Shown here: positions 54,704 through 63,708 of the stretch, in pieces
How positions within the stretch are numbered: the stretch's first letter is position 1
Layout: every line of letters starts with the position of its first letter
Notes under the pieces: model-generated
The model's input: only the letters and a program-made list of their open reading frames with translations
Databases searched by the model: none
What the model was told of the DNA's origin: nothing
Source of the DNA: an uncultured Prevotella sp.
GTDB taxonomy: Bacteria; Bacteroidota; Bacteroidia; Bacteroidales; Bacteroidaceae
NCBI GenBank assembly: GCA_900540375.1
Contig: UQFS01000001.1
Coordinates: forward strand, 124,001 to 188,000
Direction of reading: 5' to 3'
DNA: 64,000 bases
Made by a program: the position numbers and the translations under genes

Positions 54704-55552
54704 CTATTTGTTTTCCGTGGCCTGCTGGAGCGCTTGTTTGCTACGCATGGCCGCGATGGCATTGGCCCGCTTGTTGACGTCGTTGATGTCGTTTTTACGA
54801 TAATAGCTGCGACTCTGTCCGTCGGACGAGAGCACGAGAGAGTCGGCGTCTAAGTAGTCCACGTCGCAGGTGTCGTTGACCATATTCGTTACCGTCACCT
54901 GGCCCGTGTCGCTGAACTTCGGGGTGCCTCTTGCGATGATGATCTTACCATTCCAGATGCCCCAGGCAACATAGAAGCCCAGCTGGGGATAGACGACAGG
55001 ACTCTCTTCGGCCAACGTGCTGCTTTCCTTGACATAGCCGACGCTCTGAGCCTGCCACTGTCGCTTGAGCCAGAAGCCATATTCGCGTGGGATGAGGAAC
55101 GTCTCTTTCATAGAGTCACTCATGTTTTCCATCATACGAGCCTGCAGGCGCTTGCTCATCTTGTCGTAGTCGCGCATCTTTGGCATGACGATATAGCACC
55201 AGATGCCGCGTAATTGGTCGAGATCCATCACGAAGTCAGCCACGTGCTTATCGCTTTTGTTGGTAAGCAGACAGATCCAGTCGCCCGTCTTGATCTTGCC
55301 GCGGACCTTGTGGTTGCGTGTGGCATCAATGATGTCGTATTTCACCGGGTCGCTGCCGTCGTTGGGCAGGAGCAGGATGGTAGAGTCGTTGCAGCCCTCG
55401 CAGGCCAGTCCATAGACGGTCTTGTCGCCTGTGATCTTCAGTTCCGACTCCACCTGAATGTTGGAGTAGTCTTTTGTCGCTTTGTCATTGGTGCAAGCCC
55501 CAAACAAGCCTGCGGCCAAAGTGACTGTCATCAATATTTTTGCACGCATCAT
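54704..55552 (-). CDS. Putative lipoprotein, unknown function
   Basis: 282 residues. N-terminal lipoprotein signal with lipobox LFGAC (ILMTVTLAAGLFGAC). The mature part has no family I recognise; it contains a second Cys pair LACEGC and a Lys/Arg-rich middle. ATG 55552 chosen because the promoter at 55575-55582 lies upstream; the longer frame from 55594 would start before that promoter. Monocistronic. Confidence 0.8.
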   Translation of the reverse strand: MMRAKILMTVTLAAGLFGACTNDKATKDYSNIQVESELKITGDKTVYGLACEGCNDSTILLLPNDGSDPVKYDIIDATRNHKVRGKIKTGDWICLLTNKSDKHVADFVMDLDQLRGIWCYIVMPKMRDYDKMSKRLQARMMENMSDSMKETFLIPREYGFWLKRQWQAQSVGYVKESSTLAEESPVVYPQLGFYVAWGIWNGKIIIARGTPKFSDTGQVTVTNMVNDTCDVDYLDADSLVLSSDGQSRSYYRKNDINDVNKRANAIAAMRSKQALQQATENK

Positions 55553-55574
55553 CGAGAGTGTTACTTTTTGAGTG

Positions 55575-55582
55575 CAAAGATA
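55575..55582 (-). promoter_or_regulatory. TAnnTTTG -7 element for the lipoprotein gene
   Basis: The minus strand reads TATCTTTG 23 bases before ATG 55552, which decides the start. Confidence 0.7.
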
Positions 55583-55635
55583 GTTATAAATCATAAAAAA
55601 TCAATCGTACAAGCCGTATTTTGCTTTTTTTTATT

Positions 55636-55643
55636 TAATTTTG
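55636..55643 (+). promoter_or_regulatory. TAnnTTTG -7 element for the carboxyltransferase-like gene
   Basis: TAATTTTG, about 70 bases before ATG 55713. Confidence 0.6.
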
Positions 55644-55712
55644 CAGCCTTAGTGAGGGAGGAAGAGACTCCCGCAGCAAGAAATAGATGAAAACAGGAAG
55701 TAGTAGATAAAT

Positions 55713-57485
55713 ATGAGTAAGAAAATTCAGTTCAGTCTCGTTTATCGTGACATGTGGCAGAGCTCAGGTAAGTTCCAGCCACGCAAGGATCAGTTGGAGC
55801 GTATCGCTCCGGTCATCATCGACATGGGATGTTTCTCGCGTGTGGAGACCAACGGCGGCGCTTTTGAGCAAGTGCAGCTTCTGGCCGGTGAGAATCCTAA
55901 CGATGCAGTGCGTGCCTTCTGCAAGCCTTTCAATGAGGCCGGCATCAAGACCCACATGCTCGACCGTGGCTTGAATGCGCTGCGTATGTATCCTGTGCCT
56001 GACGACGTGCGTGCAATGATGTATCGTGTCAAGCATGCTCAGGGTGTGGACATCCCCCGTATCTTCGATGGCCTGAATGACATCCGCAACATTGCGCCTT
56101 CTATCAAATGGGCTAAGGAAGCAGGTATGACACCACAGGGAACACTGTGTATCACCACTTCTCCCGTCCATACACTTGAATACTACAGCCATCTGGCTGA
56201 TCAGGAAATAGAGGCCGGTGCAGAGGAGATCTGCCTGAAGGATATGGCCGGTATCGGTCAGCCTGCCTTCTTGGGTAAGCTCACCAGGATGATCAAGGAT
56301 AAGCATCCTGAGATCATTATCGAATATCACGGCCATTCCGGTCCCGGTCTGAGCATGGCTTCTATTCTGGAAGTCTGCAAGAACGGCGCCGACATCATCG
56401 ACACCGCCATTGAGCCGCTGTCGTGGGGTAAGGTTCACCCCGATGTCATCTCTGTGCAGAGCATGTTGAAGAACGCTGGCTTTGAGGTGGCTGACATCAA
56501 TATGGACGCTTACATGAAGGCACGTGCGCTGACTCAGGAATTCATCGATGAGTGGTTGGGCTACTTCATCAATCCCCAAAACAAGTTGATGTCCTCACTC
56601 CTGCTGAGCTGCGGACTTCCCGGCGGTATGATGGGTTCGATGATGAGTGACTTAGGCGGCATCCGCGGTACCATCAACAATCTGCGCAAGAAGAAGGGCG
56701 AGCCTGAGCTGAGCGTCGACGATCTGCTCATCAAGCTCTTCAACGAGGTCGCTTACGTTTGGCCGCGTGTGGGCTATCCACCATTGGTGACACCATTCTC
56801 TCAGTATACCAAGAATATCTCTCTGATGAACTTGCTCTCTATGGAGCAGGGCAAGGGTCGTTATGTCTATATGGATGATTCCATGTGGGGAATGATCCTC
56901 GGCCGTAGTGGTAAGGTGCCTGGCGAGATCGCCCCCGAGCTGAAGGAGCTGGCCAAAGAGAAAGGCTATGAGTTCACCGACATCGATCCGCACACCTTGC
57001 TGAAGCCCGCTTTGGAGGACTTCAAGAAGGAGATGGACAAGAACGGATGGGACTATGGAAAGGACGACGAAGAACTCTTCGAGCTCGCCATGCATCCCGA
57101 GCAGTACCGTAACTATAAGAGCGGTCAGGCTAAGAAGAACATGCTGGCTGACCTGCAGAAGGCTAAAGATGCCAAGATGGGCAGTAAACTCTCTGAAGAG
57201 GAGCTCGCCGCCTTCAAGCACGCCAAGGCTGACGCTATCGTCGCTCCGGTGAAGGGTCAGGTGTTCTGGGAGTTCCAGGGCGAGGGCGAGTGTGCTCCTG
57301 CCGTGGAGCCTTACATCGGCAAGGAATATAAGGAAGGCGGCACCTTCTGCTATATCCAGGCTCCTTGGGGCGAGTTTGTGGAGGTCAAGGCTGACCTCGG
57401 CGGCAAGCTCGTGGAGATCAATGCCAAGCAGGGCAGCAAAGTCCAGAAGGGCAATGTCATCGCTTACATAGAGCGTCAACACTAA
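55713..57485 (+). CDS. Oxaloacetate decarboxylase alpha/pyruvate carboxylase B-like protein
   Basis: 590 residues. N-terminal HMG-CoA-lyase-like carboxyltransferase barrel: YRDMWQSS (metal Asp), ICLKDMAGI (active-site Lys) and IEYHGHSGPG (metal His pair). Then the conserved carboxylase region (IKLFNEVAYVWPRVGYPPLVTPFSQY). The last 80 residues look like a biotinyl domain (APVKGQVFW through VQKGNVIAYIE), but where the AMKM biotin site belongs it reads CYIQAPWGEFVEVKAD. If that reading holds it cannot be biotinylated and needs a separate carrier. No beta/gamma subunit or carrier gene is nearby. Confidence 0.85.
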   Translation: MSKKIQFSLVYRDMWQSSGKFQPRKDQLERIAPVIIDMGCFSRVETNGGAFEQVQLLAGENPNDAVRAFCKPFNEAGIKTHMLDRGLNALRMYPVPDDVRAMMYRVKHAQGVDIPRIFDGLNDIRNIAPSIKWAKEAGMTPQGTLCITTSPVHTLEYYSHLADQEIEAGAEEICLKDMAGIGQPAFLGKLTRMIKDKHPEIIIEYHGHSGPGLSMASILEVCKNGADIIDTAIEPLSWGKVHPDVISVQSMLKNAGFEVADINMDAYMKARALTQEFIDEWLGYFINPQNKLMSSLLLSCGLPGGMMGSMMSDLGGIRGTINNLRKKKGEPELSVDDLLIKLFNEVAYVWPRVGYPPLVTPFSQYTKNISLMNLLSMEQGKGRYVYMDDSMWGMILGRSGKVPGEIAPELKELAKEKGYEFTDIDPHTLLKPALEDFKKEMDKNGWDYGKDDEELFELAMHPEQYRNYKSGQAKKNMLADLQKAKDAKMGSKLSEEELAAFKHAKADAIVAPVKGQVFWEFQGEGECAPAVEPYIGKEYKEGGTFCYIQAPWGEFVEVKADLGGKLVEINAKQGSKVQKGNVIAYIERQH

Positions 57486-57585
57486 TATCATATTTCATCA
57501 TCTGTCCTTCTCGTTGCTTTCCATGAGAGCAGACCGGCGTCGTTGTGGCGTGGCTGAGCCTGCAAGGAAGCAAGGAGAAGGGTGG

Positions 57586-58149
57586 ATGATGAATTCGTTT
57601 TATATGGATTATCAGAAGATCATAGACAAGTATTACCCAACCGTCGATGAGTTGCGCCATATCCTGCTCGTTCACAGTCGTACTGTGACAACGCGGGCTT
57701 TGGATATTTGTGACTGTCATCCCGAGTTGAATCTCGACAGACAGTTTGTCGAGGAGGCGGCTATGCTTCATGATATTGGCATCTTTCGCTGTGACGCGCC
57801 CGGCATTGCCTGCCATGGTACAGAGCCTTATATTTGTCACGGCCGTTTGGGCGCAGAGCTGATGCGTGAGGAAGGCTACCCAAAGCATGCCCGTGTGTGT
57901 GAGCGGCATACCGGCGCCGGACTGTCCAAAGAGGAGATCATCCGGCAGAGACTGCCATTGCCACATCAGGATTTCCTGCCTGAGACACTGGAAGAGAAGC
58001 TGATTTGCTATGCTGACAAGTTCTACAGCAAGTCCAATCTCAAGAAAGTCAAGACACCAGAGCAGGCCGCAAAGAGCATCGCTAAGTTTGGAGAGGATGG
58101 TCTCCAGCGTTTCCTGCAATGGAAAACACTATTTGAACCTGAACGTTAA
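57586..58149 (+). CDS. HD-domain hydrolase
   Basis: 187 residues. HD motif: His in ILLVHSRTV and AAMLHDIGIF, then HGRLGAELM and ERHTGAG. Phosphohydrolase of unknown substrate. ATG 57586 has AAGGAG about 13 bases upstream, one of the few good Shine-Dalgarno sites here; frame upstream to 57514 lacks one. It follows the carboxyltransferase-like gene by 100 bases. Confidence 0.83.
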   Translation: MMNSFYMDYQKIIDKYYPTVDELRHILLVHSRTVTTRALDICDCHPELNLDRQFVEEAAMLHDIGIFRCDAPGIACHGTEPYICHGRLGAELMREEGYPKHARVCERHTGAGLSKEEIIRQRLPLPHQDFLPETLEEKLICYADKFYSKSNLKKVKTPEQAAKSIAKFGEDGLQRFLQWKTLFEPER

Positions 58150-58186
58150 AAATGCGAAAACCCTCGCTTGTTCAACAGATATTGCG

Positions 58187-58194
58187 TAATTTTG
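58187..58194 (+). promoter_or_regulatory. TAnnTTTG -7 element for lptD
   Basis: TAATTTTG; start near 58200. Confidence 0.6.
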
Positions 58195-58246
58195 CATAGC
58201 TCATGATGAGCGTCATTCATTGTTTTCACATTATTCAGAATATCCA

Positions 58247-61093
58247 TTGAGAAGTAAGCCTTTCATTATATTATCGGCAGTGGGTGTCATGGCTGTAGCC
58301 ATGGCCAGTGGAGTTATGCCTTCTCCCGACAAGCGGCTTACCGGCAAGAAGGCTGATACCACGCAGACGGACTCCTCCCGTGTCAAAGGATTACAAGCTG
58401 ATGGTGCCGCTACCGACACCACGGGCATGGACTCTCTGCAACTCGCTGTCTATCACCACAACAAGGCGATAGACGACTCGCTGCGCCTCGACTCCATCAA
58501 CCGAAAGAAGAAAAACGGCATTGACGCCCCCGTCTCCTATCAAGCCGATGACTCGCTGGTCTATATGGCCTCCACCAATACCGCCCATCTCTACGGCTCG
58601 GCTGAGGTGAAGTACGAAAACATGGACTTGAAGAGCGACAAGATCAAGCTGAGTCTTGACAGCAGTCTTGTACACGCTACCGGTTCCAGAGACACCACGG
58701 AAAAGGACGGCATCAAGGGTAAGCCGGTCTTTGTCATGGGACAGGATACTTACGACACCGACACGATGTCGTTTAACTTCAAGACTAAGAAAGGCTTCAT
58801 CAAACACGTATACACCAAGCAGAAGGATGGATTCCTGACCAGTGAGCAGTCGAAACGCAACGACAATGGCGAGATTTATCTGGCTCACGGACGCTACACC
58901 ACCTGCGACGCACCCCATCCCGACTTCTATATTGCTTTGTCGCGTGCCAAGGTACGTCCTGGCAAGGATGTAGTCTTCGGTCCGGCCTATCTGGTTGTAG
59001 CCGATGTGCCGTTACCATTCGCCATTCCTTATGGCTTCTTCCCCTTCACCAAGAGTTATTCCAGTGGCTTCATCATGCCAACGTATGGTGACGAGAACAG
59101 TCGTGGATTCTATCTGCGTGACGGTGGCTACTATTTTGCCATGAGCGACAAATGGGATCTGAAGCTCTTGGGTGAGATCTATACCAAAGGCTCGTGGGGC
59201 TTCTCGGCAGCCAGCAACTATAGGAAACGATATAAGTACAGTGGCTCGTTTCTCTTCAGCTACCAGGACACTAAGACCGGTGACAAGGGCATGCCGGACT
59301 TCTCTGAGCAGAAGAGCTTCAAATTGCAATGGAGCCATCGGCAGGACCCGAAAGCCAATCCTTTCAGTAGTCTTGCTGCCAGCGTCAACTTTGCGTCATC
59401 GAAGTATGAACGCAACAACCTGACGAGTATGTACAATCCGCAGTCGCTCACTCAGTCGACACGTACCTCTTCGGTCAGTTGGAGCACTACCTTCTCCAGC
59501 ATCGGACTGTCGCTGAGTTCTTCTGCCAACCTCTCGCAGAATATGCGTGACTCGAGTATCGCCATGACGCTGCCCGATTTGAATATCAACATCTCTCGCT
59601 TCTATCCTTTCCGCCGCAAGCATCAGGTGGGCGACGAAAAATGGTATGAGAAGATCTCTATGAGCTATACCGGACAGCTCAGCAACTCGATCAACACCAA
59701 GGAAAACAAGCTCATGCACTCCAATCTCATCAAAGACTGGAAAAACGGCATGCAGCACAATATACCGATCAGCGGCAACTTCACGCTGTTCAACTATATC
59801 AACATCTCGCCCTCGTTCAACTTCACCGACCGTATGTATTCGAGCAAGGTCACACGCTCGTGGGATCAGGCGACACAGGAAGAGGTGCGTGATACGACTT
59901 ACGGATTCCACAATGTCTATAACTGGAACCTGAGTCTCTCGGCCAATACCAAGCTCTATCTGTTTGCCATCCCTAACAGAAAGATCTTCGGTGATAAGAT
60001 TCAGGCCATCCGCAATGTCATCACACCGCAAATCTCCTTCAGCTATGCACCTGATTTCGGTGCTTCGCGCTACGGCTATTATCAGACCTATCAGAAGACC
60101 GATGCCGACGGCAACGTGTCGCTGGTGGAATATTCACCCTATTCTGACCAACTCTACTCCGTACCAGGCAAGGGCAAGACGGGTAGCATCTCGATGGACT
60201 TGTCCAACAATCTTGAGATGAAAATCAAGAGCGACGAGGATTCGACGGGTTATAAGAAGATCAGCCTTATCGATGAGCTCGGTGCCAGCATGTCCTACAA
60301 CATGGCAGCCTCTTATCATAAGTGGAGTGACCTGAGCATGCGTCTGAGGCTGAAATGGTGGAAGAACTACACATTCAACATGAATGCGGTCTTTGCCACC
60401 TACGCTTGGGATCTCGATGAGAACGGCAAGCCTTATGTCGGTAACCACACAGAGTGGGGACGTGGACGCTTCGGTCGTTTCCAGGGAATGTCGCAGAACA
60501 TCTCCTACACGCTGACTCCCGAGAAGATCGCCAAGCTCTTTGGCGGTGGCAGCGACGAGGACAAGGACATCAAAAACAAAGACAACAATGATGATAGTGA
60601 CGAAGGCATAGACACCGACATCAACAGTAATGTCGATGCCGAGATGATCAAGGCGCAGAACGGAGCCAAGAAGAAGAGTGGTGGCGGCAAAGCCAGCACA
60701 GATGACGACGGCTACATGCGCTTCTCTATGCCCTGGTCCATCACCTTCGGCTACGGTATCACGATGCGTGAGAACACTTCCGGGAAGTTCAACTATAAGA
60801 GTATGCGCTATCCCTATAGCTTCTCTCAGACACTCAATATGAGCGGCAACCTGCGCATCAGCGACGGATGGAATATCAGCTTCTCCAGCGGTTATGATTT
60901 CGACAATCACAAGATGTCAATGACCACGGCATCGTTGCAGCGTGACCTTCACTGCTTCAACATGAGTTGCTCTGTGGTACTGGCTCCATACACGAGCTAC
61001 AACTTCACCTTCCGATGCAACGCATCAACGCTTACCGACGCGCTGAAGTATGACAAGCGGAGCGGTTACAGCAATGCCGTGCAGTGGTATTAA
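58247..61093 (+). CDS. Putative LPS-assembly outer-membrane protein LptD
   Basis: 948 residues from TTG 58247. Signal-like N-terminus (KPFIILSAVGVMAVAMAS), an Asp/Thr/Ser-rich linker, an OstA/LptA-like jellyroll (VYMASTNTAHLYGSAEVKYENM; FKTKKGFIKHVYTKQ), then a long beta barrel with many alternating Tyr/Ser strands and a terminal aromatic residue (NAVQWY). It would insert LPS in the outer leaflet. An acidic, low-complexity insert (Asp/Asn/Lys-rich, about bases 60550-60715) interrupts the barrel. Start uncertain: TTG 58220 or ATG 58289 possible. LptE and LptABC not nearby. Confidence 0.85.
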   Translation: MRSKPFIILSAVGVMAVAMASGVMPSPDKRLTGKKADTTQTDSSRVKGLQADGAATDTTGMDSLQLAVYHHNKAIDDSLRLDSINRKKKNGIDAPVSYQADDSLVYMASTNTAHLYGSAEVKYENMDLKSDKIKLSLDSSLVHATGSRDTTEKDGIKGKPVFVMGQDTYDTDTMSFNFKTKKGFIKHVYTKQKDGFLTSEQSKRNDNGEIYLAHGRYTTCDAPHPDFYIALSRAKVRPGKDVVFGPAYLVVADVPLPFAIPYGFFPFTKSYSSGFIMPTYGDENSRGFYLRDGGYYFAMSDKWDLKLLGEIYTKGSWGFSAASNYRKRYKYSGSFLFSYQDTKTGDKGMPDFSEQKSFKLQWSHRQDPKANPFSSLAASVNFASSKYERNNLTSMYNPQSLTQSTRTSSVSWSTTFSSIGLSLSSSANLSQNMRDSSIAMTLPDLNINISRFYPFRRKHQVGDEKWYEKISMSYTGQLSNSINTKENKLMHSNLIKDWKNGMQHNIPISGNFTLFNYINISPSFNFTDRMYSSKVTRSWDQATQEEVRDTTYGFHNVYNWNLSLSANTKLYLFAIPNRKIFGDKIQAIRNVITPQISFSYAPDFGASRYGYYQTYQKTDADGNVSLVEYSPYSDQLYSVPGKGKTGSISMDLSNNLEMKIKSDEDSTGYKKISLIDELGASMSYNMAASYHKWSDLSMRLRLKWWKNYTFNMNAVFATYAWDLDENGKPYVGNHTEWGRGRFGRFQGMSQNISYTLTPEKIAKLFGGGSDEDKDIKNKDNNDDSDEGIDTDINSNVDAEMIKAQNGAKKKSGGGKASTDDDGYMRFSMPWSITFGYGITMRENTSGKFNYKSMRYPYSFSQTLNMSGNLRISDGWNISFSSGYDFDNHKMSMTTASLQRDLHCFNMSCSVVLAPYTSYNFTFRCNASTLTDALKYDKRSGYSNAVQWY

Positions 61094-61179
61094 TCATGTT
61101 GTATAGAGTGGTATTCTGTATGTCGTGGGGGGGTAACTCAAGCAGAACTTTCGTTATAGAACTATATTGGTAAGATACA

Positions 61180-62355
61180 ATGAAGAAACAGACACAAGCC
61201 ATACATGTGCCTTATAAGCGGCGCGACGCGTATGACGCACTCAGTATGCCCGTGTACAACGCAGTAGCCTATGAGTTTGACAATGCTCAGACGATGAGCG
61301 ATGCCTTTTGCAACCGTATCGACGCACCGGACTATTCTCGTTGTGAGAATCCTACGGTTTCCAACTTCGAGGAGCGTGTCAAGGCGCTCACAGGAGCAAA
61401 GAATGTCATTGCGCTCAACAGTGGTATGGCTGCCATCAGCAATACCATGATGGCGCTCACATCACAGGGAAAGAACGTAGTGACGTCGAAGCATCTCTTC
61501 GGCAACACTTTCTCTTTGCTCATGTCTACGCTTCGTAAGTTTGGCGTGGGTTGCAAGCTTGCTGACCTGACGGATCCCGAATCTGTGGAGGCTGCTGTCA
61601 ACGAGAATACATGCTGCATCTTTTTGGAAATCATCACCAACCCGCAGACGGAGGTGGCTGACTTGAGCAAGTTGGCAGAGATCGCCCATGCCCATCATAT
61701 CCCATTGGTAGCCGACACGACAACCATTCCCTTCATAATGTTTTCTTCCCATGACTTGGGTGTGGACATTGAGGTGGTGTCCAGCACGAAGTATGTCAGT
61801 GGGGGCGCTACATCATTAGGCGGACTGGTCATCGACTATGGCACCACACCGCATTTCGGTGAGGTAATGAAAAATGAGATGCTCTTCAATCTCGGCGCCT
61901 ATATGACTCCGCAGGTAGCTTTCCTGCAGACCATGGGACTGGAGACACTTGGCGCACGCTATCGTGTACAATCCTCCAATGCATTGACTTTGGCTCGCAG
62001 GCTTCTGATACTGCCTCAGATCAAACGTGTCAACTATGTAGGCTTGGAGGATAATCCTTTCCACGAGCTCGCACAGCGGCAGTTTGGCTCTACTGCCGGA
62101 GCTATGGTGTGCATCGATTTGGAATCGAAGGATGCCTGCTTCCGCATGATCGACCATCTGAAGCTCATCCACCGTGCCACCAATCTCTTCGACAACCGTA
62201 CGCTGGCCATCCATCCGGCCAGTACGATCTTTGGTCTCTTCCCCGACAAGATGAAAAAGGCGATGGACGTCAGCGACACGACGATCCGTCTCTCCATCGG
62301 ATTGGAGGATGTCGACGACCTCTTTGAGGACATCAAGCAGGCTTTGGAGGGCTAA
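61180..62355 (+). CDS. Cys/Met-metabolism PLP enzyme
   Basis: 391 residues of the cystathionine-gamma-synthase / O-acetylhomoserine sulfhydrylase / methionine-gamma-lyase family. Motifs: YSRCENPTVSNFEERV (PLP-phosphate Tyr/Arg), ALNSGMAAIS, and SSTKYVSGGATSLGG with the PLP lysine. The exact reaction cannot be told. 11 bases before the next PLP gene, so they are one operon. Confidence 0.9.
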   Translation: MKKQTQAIHVPYKRRDAYDALSMPVYNAVAYEFDNAQTMSDAFCNRIDAPDYSRCENPTVSNFEERVKALTGAKNVIALNSGMAAISNTMMALTSQGKNVVTSKHLFGNTFSLLMSTLRKFGVGCKLADLTDPESVEAAVNENTCCIFLEIITNPQTEVADLSKLAEIAHAHHIPLVADTTTIPFIMFSSHDLGVDIEVVSSTKYVSGGATSLGGLVIDYGTTPHFGEVMKNEMLFNLGAYMTPQVAFLQTMGLETLGARYRVQSSNALTLARRLLILPQIKRVNYVGLEDNPFHELAQRQFGSTAGAMVCIDLESKDACFRMIDHLKLIHRATNLFDNRTLAIHPASTIFGLFPDKMKKAMDVSDTTIRLSIGLEDVDDLFEDIKQALEG

Positions 62356-62366
62356 TCATAGAAATT

Positions 62367-63551
62367 ATGAGAGTTACGCAATACGATTTCGATACGATCA
62401 TTGAGCGTCGTGGTTCGGGCGATCTCATGCACGAGGCGTTGAAACCACGCTGGGGACGCGACGACCTGCAACCTCTGTGGGTGGCAGATATGGATTTTGC
62501 CGTCTGTCCGGAGATTCTCGATGCCTTGCGCCATCGGCTGGATCATCCTATCCTCGGCTACACGGTAGAGCCGGAGGATTACTTCCCCGCTATCCATGAC
62601 TGGGTGCTCTCTCATCATCAGTGGGACATCAAGCGCGAGTGGCTGTCGTTTATCCCTGGCATTGTCAAGGGCATTGGACTGGTCTGCAACATCTTTCTGA
62701 AGCCCGACGAAAAGGTGATCGTCATGCCGCCGGTCTATCATCCTTTCTTCCTCACGCCCCGCGGCAATCATCGGGAAGTGGTGTGGAATCCGCTCATCAG
62801 ACGGGAGGATGGCTACTACGACATGGATTTCGAGGGCTTGGAGCGAGTCTGCGACAACAAGTGCCGGCTGCTGATCCTCTGCAATCCTCACAATCCGGGT
62901 GGCATCTGCTGGACACGTGAGACGCTCAGCCGACTGGCTGACTTCTGCTATGACCATCATCTGCTGGTCATCTCTGACGAGATCCATTGCGACATGGCAC
63001 TCTTCGGGTACCGCCATATACCTTTTGCCAGCGTGTCGGAGAAGGCTGCCGACATCAGCATCACGTTCCAGTCGCCGACCAAGACCTTTAATATAGCAGG
63101 CATCATCACCAGTCACGCCATCGTGCCCAACAATGAATTGCGTGACTGCTTCTTTGGCTGGCTCAAGGCCAATGAGCTGGACGAGGCCCATATCTTTGCC
63201 CATATTGCCACGATAGCCGCTTTCCGCAAGGGTGAGGAGTGGCGTCGCGAGATGCTGGCTTATGTCGAGGATAACATCCGTTTTGTGGAAGACTATTGTC
63301 GGGAACATACCCCCGGCATCCGTCCACTGCGTCCTCAGGCTTCTTTCCTCGTATGGCTTGACTGCCGGGAGCTGCGTCTGAGCCACGAAGCGTTGCTCGA
63401 CCTCTTTATTGACAGGGCTCATTTGGCTCTTAATGACGGTGAGATGTTCGGATCCGGTGGTGAGGGCTTCATGCGACTCAACGTTGGCTCACCGCGAGAC
63501 CATATACGTCAGGCATTGGAGAAACTCGCCAAGGCGGTGAAAGCACTGTAA
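62367..63551 (+). CDS. MalY/PatB-type aminotransferase, probable cystathionine beta-lyase
   Basis: 394 residues, fold-type I. MWVADMDF opening (PLWVADMDFAVCPEI), NPHNPGGICWTREL-like region, SDEIHCDMALFGY, and the PLP lysine in QSPTKTFNIAGI. The MalY/PatB group mostly splits cystathionine to homocysteine. Coupling with the preceding enzyme suggests a Met/Cys (transsulfuration) unit; a terminator follows. Confidence 0.9.
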   Translation: MRVTQYDFDTIIERRGSGDLMHEALKPRWGRDDLQPLWVADMDFAVCPEILDALRHRLDHPILGYTVEPEDYFPAIHDWVLSHHQWDIKREWLSFIPGIVKGIGLVCNIFLKPDEKVIVMPPVYHPFFLTPRGNHREVVWNPLIRREDGYYDMDFEGLERVCDNKCRLLILCNPHNPGGICWTRETLSRLADFCYDHHLLVISDEIHCDMALFGYRHIPFASVSEKAADISITFQSPTKTFNIAGIITSHAIVPNNELRDCFFGWLKANELDEAHIFAHIATIAAFRKGEEWRREMLAYVEDNIRFVEDYCREHTPGIRPLRPQASFLVWLDCRELRLSHEALLDLFIDRAHLALNDGEMFGSGGEGFMRLNVGSPRDHIRQALEKLAKAVKAL

Positions 63552-63604
63552 GGATACACCTTACTTATATAGGGGCTGCCAAGAGCTGCTTCCTTACATA
63601 TAAC

Positions 63605-63636
63605 AAAAAGGGAACTCTGCTAAGAGTTCCCTTTTT
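63605..63636 (+). terminator. Terminator of the PLP-enzyme operon
   Basis: 14-bp arms (63605-63618 and 63623-63636), loop GCTA, T run at the end; A5 on the other side allows use from the minus strand too. Confidence 0.85.
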
Positions 63637-63638
63637 TA

Positions 63639-63705
63639 ATGCCCTAATGCTTTAATGCTTAATATACTAATGCTTCAATGCTTTAGCTGCCTTCAATGCT
63701 TTGGT
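63639..63705. repeat. Short-word repeat (AATGCTTTA type)
   Basis: AATGCCCTA, AATGCTTTA, AATGCTTAA, AATGCTTCA, AATGCTTTA, AATGCTTTG: six copies of a 9-base word within about 70 bases, between a terminator and the end of a convergent gene. Confidence 0.7.
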
Positions 63706-63708
63706 GCT

